NCBI GenBank assembly: GCA_965262845.1
Contig: CBDHFX010000001.1
Span: 62,001-126,000, forward strand
Source: ECT2AJA-044 sp965262845
Lineage (GTDB): Bacteria; Bacteroidota; Bacteroidia; Flavobacteriales; ECT2AJA-044
Direction of reading: 5' to 3'
Length of the DNA: 64,000 nt
In this document: in pieces, positions 8,233-17,471 of the stretch
How the letters are laid out: each line of letters starts with the position of its first letter
Numbering within the stretch: position 1 is the stretch's first letter
Position numbers and translations under genes: made by a program
Notes under the pieces: model-generated
What the model was told of the DNA's origin: nothing
Seen by the model: the letters and a program-made list of their open reading frames with translations, nothing else
The model's database searches: none

Positions 8233-10542
8233 TTAGAACGAGTAGGTAAATCCGATACCTGGCAGGATGGGTAGCTGATCAACGCGCTCGTAATCAATCC
8301 GATCAAAGTAGAATATATTCTGGCGATCGTACACGTTGGTCACGCTGATGATTGCTTCCAAACGTTCGTGGCTGCCCCATTCCCAGGTGCGTTTCAATCC
8401 TATATCCAATCGGTGATACGTTGGCAACCGGCCCTTGTTCAGCTCGCCGTAGATGATCCCCAGATCGCCATTGGCATTGATTGGATCCGAGTTGATCCCG
8501 TCTGCAAAGTCCAGCAACTCATAGATCCCGATCGTTTGCGTGAACGGAAATCCGGATCCAAAGTTCCAGCGACCATTTAGTTCCCATTGCATTTTGTTGC
8601 CCCATCGGTAGGTTACGACCACGTTCAAATTGTGCCGGCGATCAAAGTGCGGCGGATAAGTAATGATCTCATCCTGACGCGTCACCTTACCCAGGCTGTA
8701 CACAAACCACAGGTAAACCTGTTTACCCGAATATTTCATGCTCAGATCAATGCCACGGGCCAGCCCGGTCTCGACAATAAAGTCTTTGCGCAGGTATTCC
8801 GGCTTGTCCTGATTTTGAGTATTGTCCTCGTAGATCTTGTTTCGGTTGATGTTGGTCATCTGGTTAAAATCCTTGAGGTACCCTTCCACATTCAAATCAA
8901 TCTGTTTCGCCAGGTCAAACTCGAAACCAAAGATCACGTGCCGCCCTTTCTGCAGTGGATTAATGACTGGTTTCTCCCTGAACCCATCCGGAATATTATC
9001 TGACCCGCTCAAAAATCCATAAAACAGGTTCACGACGTCCCGGTCACTGTTCGCAGCAATCAGGTTTTGGCTGAACAATCCAACATTTGCCTTGAATCGC
9101 AAACGGTCCGTAGCATTGAACTTCATTCCGATACGTGGTTCCGGACTTCCTGCATCCAATGATGCGTAGTAATGCATGCGGAAGCCCAGATCCCACACCC
9201 AACGGGCAGTATTCCATTTGTACTTCAGAAAACCGGCCAGTTCGGTTGTACTCTGACGTTGCTGGATCTTTCGACCCAAACGGTTGTAAAATATAAAATC
9301 CGTATTGAAGCCCTGGATATCCAATCCGTACTCCAACTGTTTTTCACCCGGCAGGAAATACGTAAAATCCAATCCCAGGTTGAATCCGCCTATTTCACTT
9401 GTCCGCGGCAATCCATCTCCCTCATCCAATTCGATCATGTAGTTCGAAAAGCTGAAATCACCCTGCATCAGCAGAGGTGATGCAGCCGGAACCAAAATAA
9501 AGTTCGATCCCGCTCCGTAGCTATTCCAGTCCATCTCCTGAACCCCCTCATAATGTACACGGTCGCGGAAGTTAAAACCGAACAGGTTGAATTTTGATCC
9601 GGCGTTGCTACTTAAGCTGATCTTTCCGAAGAGATCTGTAAATCCAAACGGAAGACCATCTTCGGAGGCATACTGATAAAATGTCTGCGAGGTTTTTTCC
9701 AGGTAGCTATGCTTGGCACTCAATAAACAGGTGGTACTTCCCTTGTCGTTGTTACGCAAGGGACCTTCCAGGGTCAATTTTGTCGCAAAAGGGTTGGCTC
9801 CTACCTTTCCGGCCAGTCGGTTCTTGTTTCCATCCCGTGTGCTCACGTCCAGGGTTGAGGAAATACGACCACCGTATTCGGCTGGCATACCACCGGTGTA
9901 TACATCGGCCTTGCGAATGATATCCGTATCGAAAACCGAGAAAAGCCCGATCGAGTGGAAGGGATTATACACGACCATTCCGTCCAGCAATGTTAAGTTG
10001 TGTATGGGTGCCCCACCGCGAATATAGAGTTGTCCACCCTGGTCCCCGGTGAAGATCACCCCCGGTAATACCTGTATATACTGAGCCAGATCTGGTTCCC
10101 CTCCCACTGCGGGCATCGTTTCGATTTCCCTGGCCGTCACCTTGGATACCGAAGTTCGAACCTCGGTCTTCATTTCTTCCCGATCGGCCGATACTTCCAC
10201 GGTATTCAGCTGAACACTTGATTCCACCAGGTAGAACTTCTCCGTGGTGATCCTATTCGCTTCGATCGTCACGGTTACCGAAGTCGTATCATATCCAATG
10301 AACAATCCCAGAGCCCGGTAAGTCCCTGCCGGCACCCCCGGGATCGTAAAAAAGCCGTCTGTATTCGTTGATGCCCCGAAGGTTGTTCCCTCCAGCACTA
10401 CATTGGCTAACATGACCGGCTCTCCTGTTTCCTTATCGTAGACAAATCCCCGTAGAGTCCCGTATTCCTGAGCCTGGGCGAAGAGGGATAAAAGAGCGGG
10501 GCCGACGGTCAGGATCCCGTTTCGCAGTAGTTTATGAACCAT
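8233..10542 (-). CDS. TonB-dependent receptor with CarboxypepD_reg-like domain
   Basis: The 769-aa product is an outer-membrane TonB-dependent transporter of the Bacteroidota type. After a signal peptide ending near LLSLFAQAQ comes a carboxypeptidase regulatory-like domain (LRGFVYDKETGEPVMLANV, about residues 28-110). A plug domain follows (MPAVGGEPDLAQYIQVLPGV, GGQLYIRGGAPIHNLTLLDG), then a beta-barrel ending in aromatic GIGFTYSF. These proteins import large or scarce nutrients using TonB energy. The substrate cannot be told, and no SusD partner is present, which argues against a polysaccharide-utilisation pair. ATG 10542 is chosen over an in-frame ATG at 10683, because the longer form overlaps holA and puts the signal peptide inside. 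Confidence 0.9.
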   Translation of the reverse strand: MVHKLLRNGILTVGPALLSLFAQAQEYGTLRGFVYDKETGEPVMLANVVLEGTTFGASTNTDGFFTIPGVPAGTYRALGLFIGYDTTSVTVTIEANRITTEKFYLVESSVQLNTVEVSADREEMKTEVRTSVSKVTAREIETMPAVGGEPDLAQYIQVLPGVIFTGDQGGQLYIRGGAPIHNLTLLDGMVVYNPFHSIGLFSVFDTDIIRKADVYTGGMPAEYGGRISSTLDVSTRDGNKNRLAGKVGANPFATKLTLEGPLRNNDKGSTTCLLSAKHSYLEKTSQTFYQYASEDGLPFGFTDLFGKISLSSNAGSKFNLFGFNFRDRVHYEGVQEMDWNSYGAGSNFILVPAASPLLMQGDFSFSNYMIELDEGDGLPRTSEIGGFNLGLDFTYFLPGEKQLEYGLDIQGFNTDFIFYNRLGRKIQQRQSTTELAGFLKYKWNTARWVWDLGFRMHYYASLDAGSPEPRIGMKFNATDRLRFKANVGLFSQNLIAANSDRDVVNLFYGFLSGSDNIPDGFREKPVINPLQKGRHVIFGFEFDLAKQIDLNVEGYLKDFNQMTNINRNKIYEDNTQNQDKPEYLRKDFIVETGLARGIDLSMKYSGKQVYLWFVYSLGKVTRQDEIITYPPHFDRRHNLNVVVTYRWGNKMQWELNGRWNFGSGFPFTQTIGIYELLDFADGINSDPINANGDLGIIYGELNKGRLPTYHRLDIGLKRTWEWGSHERLEAIISVTNVYDRQNIFYFDRIDYERVDQLPILPGIGFTYSF

Positions 10543-10624
10543 AACATCCCGTAACAAGCGCGCTAAGGTAAGTAATATGCCCTTAGCTGGCGATAGCTGA
10601 TGCAGTTCGCCTTTGAGTTGTTGA

Positions 10625-11629
10625 TCAGTGAAGGATCTTAAAAACCAGCTCCCGGAGCAGTTCATGCTGACTAGTGCTCCCATTTCCCATCCCTTTCGAT
10701 CTCACATCGGTCTCGCGTAAATAGCCGATGATACGGGCCGATTTCCGTAAGGGGAAGTGCTGCGCAGCCTGTTGATATTGCTGCACAAAATACGGATTTA
10801 CCTTCAGGGCACTTGCCACCGATCCCCTGCGCTTGTCCTTCAGACTGTGGTATATCAATAGCTTTGAGAAGAAGTTGTACAGTACGCCCAGGGTAACCAC
10901 CACAGGGTGATGCCCGGGGTCCGCAGCGAAGTAATCAATAATGCGGTTCGATTTTCCAATATCTCCAGCCCCCAGTGCATTCTGCAGCTCAAAGTTGTTG
11001 AAGTCCTTGCTGATGCCGATGTTTTCTTCTATAACGGTCGGAGTCATCTCCTGTCCGGGATCCAGGAGGATCGATAACTTCTCCAGTTCCTTAGTGATCT
11101 TACTCAGGTCGTTCCCCAGAAACTCCACCAACAAGGCTGCGGCCTTGAACGAAATAGCGTAGCCCATCTGATGCACCTGCTGCTCTATCCAACCGGGTAC
11201 CTTGTCGTCGTACAACTTCTTCGACTCCATGACCACGGCTCCACTCCTGGTCAGCTTCCTGAACAAGGTCTTCCGCCTGTCAAAACTCCTGTACTTATGT
11301 GCCACTACCAGAACCGTTGCCGGCTGCGGTTTTTCTACGTAGTGTTCCAAGGCATCCCATTTTCGCAAATGCTGGGCCTCCTTTACGATCACTATATGGC
11401 GTTCCGCCATGATCGGAAAGCGCCTGGCTTCCAAAACCACCGCGTCAATAGTGGTTTCTTTTCCGTAGAGTACGGCCTGGTCAAAACTGCGTTCGCTTTC
11501 CTTTAAGGCGTTCTCCTCAATGTAACGGACCACCTCATCAATGAAGAAAGGCTCCTCCCCCATCAAAAAGTAAACAGGTGCATACCTTCCGGCCCTGAGG
11601 TCCTGAATGATCTGACTGAACTGATCCAT
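10625..11629 (-). CDS. holA: DNA polymerase III subunit delta
   Basis: HolA is the wrench subunit of the clamp loader, which opens the beta sliding clamp and loads it on primed DNA. The 334-aa length is typical. The start shows the family pattern APVYFLMGEEPFFIDEVV, followed by VVLEARRFPIMAERHIVIVKEA and the KKLYDDKVPGWIEQQVHQMG segment near the end of domain 1. The C-terminal third (from about residue 210) is the helical collar domain. It begins near an intergenic region shared with the divergent HsdR-N-like gene, a pairing I recall as frequent in this phylum. The downstream TonB receptor follows after about 80 bases. Confidence 0.93.
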   Translation of the reverse strand: MDQFSQIIQDLRAGRYAPVYFLMGEEPFFIDEVVRYIEENALKESERSFDQAVLYGKETTIDAVVLEARRFPIMAERHIVIVKEAQHLRKWDALEHYVEKPQPATVLVVAHKYRSFDRRKTLFRKLTRSGAVVMESKKLYDDKVPGWIEQQVHQMGYAISFKAAALLVEFLGNDLSKITKELEKLSILLDPGQEMTPTVIEENIGISKDFNNFELQNALGAGDIGKSNRIIDYFAADPGHHPVVVTLGVLYNFFSKLLIYHSLKDKRRGSVASALKVNPYFVQQYQQAAQHFPLRKSARIIGYLRETDVRSKGMGNGSTSQHELLRELVFKILH

Positions 11630-11740
11630 TAGTGGTGCAGATACCTTATGGTAACAGTATTCGTACTCAATCCCGTGTCTCGTGGCAGCCCGTTCAGGAT
11701 GATTTCTTCCTTGTTCAGCATAATTTTACCTTTAACGCCG

Positions 11741-12187
11741 ATGCAAAAGCTCAACCTTCCGCCGTTTCCCTTCCGCCTCCGAAGGCGGCCTGACGGATCT
11801 ACCGAGATCCTAGATCCGGTACGCAGCAAATATATTATATTGACACCGGAAGAATGGGTTCGGCAGCACTTTGCCCAGTACCTGATCAACGAGCACGGCC
11901 TCGCGGCCGGAAGGATCACCATTGAATTTTCCATCAAGGTGGATCAGCTCAGCAAACGCTGTGACATCGTTTACTTTGACCATTACGGCCTGCCTCAGCT
12001 CATCGTTGAATGCAAACGCCCTTCAGTCAGGATCACCCAAAAGACCTTTGATCAGATCGCCCGGTACAATATAGCCCTGAAGGTACCCTGCCTGGCAGTC
12101 ACGAACGGACTGGAACATTACTATTGCACGCTTGATCACAAAAATCAGCGATACCATTTTCTCAGGGACCTCCCGAAGCTGAAGTAA
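11741..12187 (+). CDS. Orphan HsdR N-terminal-type nuclease domain protein
   Basis: This 148-aa protein corresponds to the N-terminal domain of type I restriction R subunits (HSDR_N_2 type), standing alone with no helicase, M or S subunit nearby. It contains a PD-(D/E)xK-like arrangement: KRCDIVYFD supplies the acidic residue and LIVECKRP the ExK. An earlier LTPEEWVRQHFAQYLI is typical of the family. Stand-alone copies next to holA are widespread in Bacteroidota, so it is probably a conserved nuclease or DNA-repair protein rather than a restriction remnant. The start at 11741 matches the conserved N-terminus; upstream in-frame codons would run back into the holA promoter region. The 3' end overlaps the convergent ispH gene by 26 bases. 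Confidence 0.85.
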   Translation: MQKLNLPPFPFRLRRRPDGSTEILDPVRSKYIILTPEEWVRQHFAQYLINEHGLAAGRITIEFSIKVDQLSKRCDIVYFDHYGLPQLIVECKRPSVRITQKTFDQIARYNIALKVPCLAVTNGLEHYYCTLDHKNQRYHFLRDLPKLK

Positions 12188-13403
12188 GCTCCTCCACCAC
12201 TTCCTGTGGATCACGGTGCCCCGGATAAAACAGGAGGATCCGCATCATTACGCGGTCTACGATCGCATCGGGGCAACTGGCACCGCTGGTCAGGATGATC
12301 TCCGGAACATCATCGGTCTCCGGCAAAAAGTGATCGCTGTGTACCCGCTCCCTTCGGTTCAGATCGAAGTGATACACAGATCTGGCGTGTTCAATCTCCC
12401 GCTCCGAATTAATGAAGAAGGTCGGTAGCTTCTTCTGGCAGAGCTCCACGAGGTGATTCGTATTCGAGCTGTTGTAACCGCCCACGACCACCGCCATGTC
12501 TGCCGAATGCTCCAGCAGGCCATAGGTGCTTTCCTGATTGTCGTTGGTCGCATAACACAGCGTATCCCGCGTATTGGCAACGTGTTCCTTAATATTCCGT
12601 TCCCCGTACTTTTCCAGCGCAATGTTCCTCAAATGATCCGTGATAGCCTGGGTCTCGGTAGCCAGCATAGTGGTTTGATTGATCACTCCAAAACGGGCTA
12701 AATGCTTTTCCGGATCAAAATCCGGACTGAACCGTCCTTCAAAACAGGTATAAAAATCCGCGATCGGACGCTCTCCCTTCATGATCGCACCCAGGATCAT
12801 AGCTTCCTTCAGGTCTCTGATCACCAGGGCCGGCGCCTGCCTGCTGCTATGCGAAAAGGTCGCACGTGTTTCCTCGTGCCAGTGTTTCCCATGGATGATC
12901 AGCGCATAATTCTGCTGGCTCAGCTTATCGGCCCGCTTCCACACGCGGGTCACAAAAGGACAGGTGGTATCGTAGGTTGCCGTTTCAATGCCTTTCCCCT
13001 TCAGCAGGGCCTCGATCTCCAGGGTGGTCCCGAACGCCGGTACGATCACCACATCGTCCTTCCCGATCTCATCCCAGGGGATCAGCTGATTCCCCAGCGT
13101 ATCCTGAATGAACCGCAAGCCGCGCGATTCCAGATCTGCGTTCACCTCCTGATTGTGGATCATCTGGCTCAGCAAAAAGATGCGCTTATCCGGATTCTCC
13201 TCAATGGCGCGATACGATATCCCGATCGCGTTCTCCACCCCGTAGCAAAACCCAAAATGTCGCGCGATCACAAACTTCACAGTCCCGAAATCGAGCACCG
13301 TCGGTGTGAAGTCCTTCTTTCGCGGATCAATGATCCTGCGTGCTTCCTTGATAGGCCCGATGATGGGCGATCGGTAGAATGTGGGGATATCGAAACTTTT
13401 CAT
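12162..13403 (-). CDS. ispH: 4-hydroxy-3-methylbut-2-enyl diphosphate reductase (IspH)
   Basis: IspH is the last enzyme of the MEP isoprenoid pathway, reducing HMBPP to IPP and DMAPP with a 4Fe-4S cluster. The 413-aa protein is the long form seen in Bacteroidota and cyanobacteria. Three cluster cysteines are visible: HFGFCYGVENAI, TYDTTCPFVTRVW and SGASCPDAIVDRVM. Substrate-site segments HGKHWHEETRATFSHS and NQTTMLATET are present. ATG 13403 (MKSFDIPTF) is preferred: the longer frame to 13547 would overlap the upstream gene. Its 3' end overlaps the convergent HsdR-N-like gene by 26 bases. The sequence gives no sign of regulation. Confidence 0.95.
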   Translation of the reverse strand: MKSFDIPTFYRSPIIGPIKEARRIIDPRKKDFTPTVLDFGTVKFVIARHFGFCYGVENAIGISYRAIEENPDKRIFLLSQMIHNQEVNADLESRGLRFIQDTLGNQLIPWDEIGKDDVVIVPAFGTTLEIEALLKGKGIETATYDTTCPFVTRVWKRADKLSQQNYALIIHGKHWHEETRATFSHSSRQAPALVIRDLKEAMILGAIMKGERPIADFYTCFEGRFSPDFDPEKHLARFGVINQTTMLATETQAITDHLRNIALEKYGERNIKEHVANTRDTLCYATNDNQESTYGLLEHSADMAVVVGGYNSSNTNHLVELCQKKLPTFFINSEREIEHARSVYHFDLNRRERVHSDHFLPETDDVPEIILTSGASCPDAIVDRVMMRILLFYPGHRDPQEVVEELTSASGGP

Positions 13404-13434
13404 TGTCCGGTAAACCGCCCTGCGGGCAGATGGT

Positions 13435-14211
13435 TCAGTAATCAACGTAATCCTGTTCCTTCCGCGCCTGGTCGCGCTCATAGGTTCGGTAATAATCCAG
13501 TATAGCCATATAAAATCTGTAATCCGTTGCCGTGAATACGAATTCATAGCTAAACCGGCATCGCTGCATGAATCGGATCAGCTCCTCACCCTCCAATCCG
13601 GTCAGGGCATTCACTACCCACGGAGTAAACCGATAGGCCAATGCTGCCTCGTACGCATCGCGCCGTTCCAGTTCGGCCAGCTTTCGCAATTGCCTCGGTC
13701 GTTTCCCAAAGCTTTCGTACAGCAGATCAAATGGGCTCATCCAGGTCGCCGGGACTTTTTTCGGGGCCTCGGTCCGCATTTCTTCCGGCTCTTCAATGAA
13801 ATCACGGCTCGTTCGCTTTCTATTCCTTTCCCATTCCAGGATCTTCGCCTTGAGCTTGTCGTAATTCGCCAGCTCTCCCACTTCCACTTCGCGCAGCACA
13901 TAGACTTTCGGGGTCAGCAGTACTTGAACAAAATGCTGCTTAGAGGTCACATGGGCAAGGGTAAGCGTGTCACGGACGTGGTCTACGCTGGAGAAGATGA
14001 TGGTATCTGTTGTCCGAACACGCATCTTGAATTTACCCTCCTTGTTGGTAACGGTACCCGTTCGATCGCGCAGATTGATTACGTTGATCAGCGGCAGGGT
14101 ATTAAATGTCTCTCTGCTCAGGACCTGGCCCGAGAGCTCCACGTGTTTTATCTGGCCGTAGGCCATAGGAAGCATTAAAGGGAACAGGGCGGCAAACAGG
14201 AGCGGTTTCAC
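13435..14211 (-). CDS. CarboxypepD_reg-like domain protein
   Basis: A 258-aa exported protein starting with GTG. The signal peptide (LLFAALFPLMLPMAYGQ) leads into a carboxypeptidase-regulatory-like beta-sandwich (about residues 25-110: VELSGQVLSRETFNTLPLINV, GTVTNKEGKFKMRV, DTIIFSSVDH). A charged helical region follows, ending in an FTATDYRFYMAILDYYRTYER tail. Such proteins are common periplasmic or outer-membrane-associated proteins of unknown function in this phylum. The gene is 31 bases upstream of ispH and may be cotranscribed with it. The GTG start is supported by the signal peptide and by a -7-like TACCTTTA box ending five bases upstream, the spacing seen at other genes here. Confidence 0.75.
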   Translation of the reverse strand: MKPLLFAALFPLMLPMAYGQIKHVELSGQVLSRETFNTLPLINVINLRDRTGTVTNKEGKFKMRVRTTDTIIFSSVDHVRDTLTLAHVTSKQHFVQVLLTPKVYVLREVEVGELANYDKLKAKILEWERNRKRTSRDFIEEPEEMRTEAPKKVPATWMSPFDLLYESFGKRPRQLRKLAELERRDAYEAALAYRFTPWVVNALTGLEGEELIRFMQRCRFSYEFVFTATDYRFYMAILDYYRTYERDQARKEQDYVDY

Positions 14212-14585
14212 GGGTATAAAGGTAAAAATGACAACTATTTCCCAAAAAGCATCTGTTTGCCTGTCCTTTTTTTGTCAGACATTTTGGACAGGTCCGGACC
14301 CGGAAAAAAGAAAAATAAAAAAATTATCCTATTGATGATCAAGGTCTTACATTGCTTATTGGGAATATCAAAATAACTCCTTTTCAGTCCGGTATATCCA
14401 AAATAGAGAATATTTTGTATTTTTTACTTAGCCATTTTGATGTCGGAGCTATTGAGCTATCCCCTTTGTTTGTGCAGTGATAAATGATAAGGGACTTGTT
14501 CCATCACGTCCTGCCCGGCAGAAGACTATGAAACCTGTTCCTGCATTTTGTCAATAAGAAAGTTTAATTTATAACTCATTTGCTT
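14212..14585. other. Gene-free AT-rich intergenic region with inverted repeats
   Basis: This 374-base divergent interval separates the CarboxypepD_reg-like gene (minus) from the XRE regulator (plus). It contains a -7-like box for the left gene (14217-14224), the inverted repeat CCTGTCC (14260-14266)/GGACAGG (14286-14292), a palindrome GGTCCGGACC (14291-14300), and CAAAATA-gagaa-TATTTTG (14399-14417). No ORF or RNA gene was recognised. The repeats are candidate operators for the adjacent regulator. Confidence 0.5.
14217..14224 (-). promoter_or_regulatory. -7-like box (TACCTTTA) five bases before a GTG start
   Basis: Minus-strand TACCTTTA differs from TAnnTTTG only in the last base. Five bases (TACCC) separate it from the GTG at 14211, the same spacing as the perfect boxes elsewhere in the window. 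Confidence 0.4.
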
Positions 14586-14969
14586 ATGGATTTTGTTTGC
14601 AAAAACATTCGCATTGTTCGTGAGATCAAAGGTTTCTCACAGGAATATATGAGCATGAAGCTCCATATTTCACAATCGGCCTATGCCAAGATAGAGCGGG
14701 GTGAAACCAGATTAACCGTTCAGCGTTTGCACACTATTTGCTCTATCCTCGACATCGACATGGCCCAGCTGTTCAAGGAAAACCGTATCATCGAACGGCT
14801 GCAGAACAAATCCCGGCAGCCTGGGACCGATGCGCCCGCCGCACCTGTACGCTATCAGGAAAACGCAGAGCCCATCAGGGACGAGGTCCTCCTGCTCAGG
14901 GAAGAGCGCCAGCTATTGCTCCGGATCCTGGATCAGCTGAGCCACACCACTCTTCCCATGCACAACTGA
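14586..14969 (+). CDS. XRE-family helix-turn-helix transcriptional regulator
   Basis: A 127-aa cytoplasmic DNA-binding protein. Residues about 5-60 form an XRE (Cro/C1-type) helix-turn-helix: IRIVREIKGFSQEYMSMKLH, SQSAYAKIERGETRLTVQRL and LCSILDI-like. The remainder is a charged linker ending in a probable short coiled coil (REERQLLLRILDQL) that could mediate dimerisation. It sits 84 bases upstream of the fused E1 gene on the same strand and downstream of a repeat-rich intergenic region, so it may control itself or neighbouring genes. The E1 gene has its own -7 box. ATG 14586 is chosen over an earlier TTG at 14580. The gene appears free-standing, with no phage or toxin partner. Confidence 0.85.
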   Translation: MDFVCKNIRIVREIKGFSQEYMSMKLHISQSAYAKIERGETRLTVQRLHTICSILDIDMAQLFKENRIIERLQNKSRQPGTDAPAAPVRYQENAEPIRDEVLLLREERQLLLRILDQLSHTTLPMHN

Positions 14970-15022
14970 ACCTATCGGGTTTTCAGGGATGTTGCGCTCC
15001 CGGTACTGAACGGCATTTTTTA

Positions 15023-15030
15023 TATTTTTG
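15023..15030 (+). promoter_or_regulatory. -7 box (TATTTTTG) upstream of the E1 gene
   Basis: TATTTTTG matches TAnnTTTG and lies 23 bases before the ATG at 15054. This suggests that the dehydrogenase gene has its own promoter apart from the XRE gene. Confidence 0.5.
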
Positions 15031-15053
15031 TCCGTCGCTGAACCACACTGCCC

Positions 15054-17471
15054 ATGAGCGCCGGATCAAATCTCCAAACCGATCAGGATATTTCCTTCGA
15101 AGACTTCAAAACTGAAGTTATCAGGGACTATCGTATCGGGATGGAATCGAGAGAGGCCAGTTTGCTCGGTCGTCGTGAAGTGCTAACGGGAAAGGCCAAA
15201 TTCGGTATTTTTGGAGACGGAAAGGAGGTCGCCCAGTTAGCCATGGCCAAAGTGTTCTGCAATGGGGACTTCCGCTCTGGTTACTACCGCGACCAGACCT
15301 TTATGATGGCCATCGGGGCGCTTTCGGTCCGGGAACACTTCGCCGCCCTGTATGCCCATCCCGATATCGATGCAGAACCAGCCTCAGGCGGGCGACAAAT
15401 GGGCGGACACTTCTCTACCCAGAGCCTGACCGCAGAAGGCGAATGGAAACCCCTCACGGAGATGAAGAATTCGAGCGCCGATATTTCACCAACGGCAGGG
15501 CAAATGGCACGGCTGGTTGGGCTGGCACAGGCATCCAAAGTGTATCGCCAGCACGAAGGGTTAAGGGACCGAACAGGCTTTTCAAAAGGCGGAAATGAGA
15601 TTGCCTTCGGCACGATCGGAAACGCCTCCACTTCGGAAGGCGTCTTCTTCGAGGCAATCAACGCCATCGGGGTATTGCAGATACCGGTGATCATGTCCAT
15701 ATGGGACGATGAGTACGGCATTTCCGTACCGGCCAGGTATCAAACCACCAAGGAGAATATTTCCGAGATCCTAAAGGGCTTTCAGCGCGATGAAAACGGT
15801 GCTGGATTCGAGATCCTGAAAGTCGAAGGCTGGAATTACCCGGCCCTGGTGGAGACCTATAAAAAAGCTGAGAAAATCGCTCGCAGGGAACACGTACCCG
15901 TGTTGATACACGTCGTGGAAGTGACCCAGCCGCAGGGACATAGCACCTCCGGTAGTCACGAGCGCTATAAATCGCCGGAAAGGTTGCAATGGGAGCAGGA
16001 GCACGACTGTCTTCTGAAAATGAAGCAATGGATGCTCGAATCGGCCATCGTGACCAGGGAAGAATTAGAACGTATCGATAAGGAATGTGTTAAAGCCGTG
16101 CGCCAGGCCAAAACATCTGCATGGAAAGCTTTTCTGGCTCCGATCAGGGAAGAGCGCGAAAACGCCCTGAAACACATCCGGGCCACAGCGGAAGCAGGCA
16201 CACAAAAGGCTTTTGTGAATAAGGTCGCGGACGATCTGGAAGCCATGATGGATCCGATCCGCCGGGATATCCACCATGCCGTTCGCCGGGCGTTGTGGCT
16301 TTCGCGCGGCGGGCATTCATCGGCCCGCGAGGGCCTGAAAACCTTCCTGCAGGAAGAGCAGCAAAAAAATGAAGATCGCTACAACTCGCATCTGTACAGT
16401 GGATCGGTACGATCGGTCCGTCAAGTGCGGGGGGTGGCGCCCGAATATGATGGAAAAGCAGCCCCGGTGGATGGCCGGATCGTTCTGCGCGACAATTTTG
16501 ATCGAATCCTGAACGAACATCCCGAGGTGCTGATCTTTGGGGAGGACAGCGGGAAGATCGGAGACGTGAACCAGGGACTTGAAGGCCTGCAGGACAAGTA
16601 CGGAGAACTGCGCGTGTTCGATACAGGGATCCGCGAAAGTACGATCCTGGGTCAGGCGATCGGGATGGCCATGCGGGGGCTTCGTCCGATCGCTGAGATC
16701 CAGTATCTCGACTATCTGCTGTACGCGCTTCAGACCATGAGCGACGATCTGGCTACTCTGCAGTATCGTACAAAAGGGCGTCAGAAAGCGCCCTTGATCA
16801 TTCGCACCCGCGGACATCGTCTGGAGGGAATATGGCACTCCGGTTCACCGATGGGCATGATCGTGCATGCATGCCGGGGGATCAATGTGCTGGTTCCCCG
16901 CGATATGACCCGGGCTGCAGGATTCTATAACACACTGCTCGACAGTGACGAACCGGGATTGATCGTGGAATGTTTGAATGGATACCGCCTGAAGGAAAAA
17001 AAACCGTCGAACCTGGGCGAGATGCGCATAGCCCCCGGAGTTCCGGAAATAATCCGGGAAGGAAGCGATGTGACCCTGGTAACCTATGGCTCCAACTGCC
17101 GGATCGCTTTGGAAGCCTCCGGATTTTTGAGTGAACTGAACATTTCCCTGGAGATCATTGATGTGCAGTCGCTGATCCCATTTGATCTGGAACACATGAT
17201 CGTAAACCACCTAAAGCAAACGAACCGCATCGTATTCCTGGACGAGGATGTCCCGGGAGGGGCATCGGCCTACATGATGCAAAAGGTGCTGGAAGAGCAG
17301 GGAGGATACCATCACCTCGACAGCGAACCGGTCACCATCACCAGCAGGGAGCACCGTCCGGCCTATGGCAGCGATGGCGATTATTTTAGTAAGCCGGGTG
17401 CGGACGATGTTGTGGAAACAGTGTACCGCATCATGCACGAGGCAGACCCGGGCACTTATCCGGCCCTTTAA
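15054..17471 (+). CDS. Branched-chain 2-oxoacid dehydrogenase E1, fused alpha and beta subunits
   Basis: An 805-aa thiamine-diphosphate enzyme joining E1 alpha (about residues 20-400) and E1 beta (about 455-800) in one chain. E1 decarboxylates branched-chain 2-oxo acids and passes the acyl group to E2 lipoamide. Alpha-part signs are GYYRDQTFMMAIGA, GGRQMGGHFS and GNASTSEGVFFEAIN (TPP region). Beta-part signs are VLIFGEDSGKIGDVNQG, DTGIRESTILGQAIGMAMRG and LIIRTRGHRLEGIWHSGSPM. Fused forms are common in Bacteroidota; annotators call them alpha-ketoacid dehydrogenase subunit alpha/beta. No E2 or E3 gene lies nearby. ilvE, which would supply its substrates, is elsewhere in this window. The stop codon overlaps that of the convergent barrel-protein gene. 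Confidence 0.9.
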   Translation: MSAGSNLQTDQDISFEDFKTEVIRDYRIGMESREASLLGRREVLTGKAKFGIFGDGKEVAQLAMAKVFCNGDFRSGYYRDQTFMMAIGALSVREHFAALYAHPDIDAEPASGGRQMGGHFSTQSLTAEGEWKPLTEMKNSSADISPTAGQMARLVGLAQASKVYRQHEGLRDRTGFSKGGNEIAFGTIGNASTSEGVFFEAINAIGVLQIPVIMSIWDDEYGISVPARYQTTKENISEILKGFQRDENGAGFEILKVEGWNYPALVETYKKAEKIARREHVPVLIHVVEVTQPQGHSTSGSHERYKSPERLQWEQEHDCLLKMKQWMLESAIVTREELERIDKECVKAVRQAKTSAWKAFLAPIREERENALKHIRATAEAGTQKAFVNKVADDLEAMMDPIRRDIHHAVRRALWLSRGGHSSAREGLKTFLQEEQQKNEDRYNSHLYSGSVRSVRQVRGVAPEYDGKAAPVDGRIVLRDNFDRILNEHPEVLIFGEDSGKIGDVNQGLEGLQDKYGELRVFDTGIRESTILGQAIGMAMRGLRPIAEIQYLDYLLYALQTMSDDLATLQYRTKGRQKAPLIIRTRGHRLEGIWHSGSPMGMIVHACRGINVLVPRDMTRAAGFYNTLLDSDEPGLIVECLNGYRLKEKKPSNLGEMRIAPGVPEIIREGSDVTLVTYGSNCRIALEASGFLSELNISLEIIDVQSLIPFDLEHMIVNHLKQTNRIVFLDEDVPGGASAYMMQKVLEEQGGYHHLDSEPVTITSREHRPAYGSDGDYFSKPGADDVVETVYRIMHEADPGTYPAL

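Noticed and set aside
11741..12187. Type I restriction system
   Set aside because: Only the R-subunit N-terminal domain is present; no helicase, methylase or specificity gene nearby.
12702..13505. 267-aa plus-strand ORF
   Set aside because: It is the reverse of ispH, whose three cluster cysteines and motifs are intact.
15054..17471. E1 alpha/beta fusion as a novelty
   Set aside because: Fused 2-oxoacid dehydrogenase E1 chains are known in this phylum.
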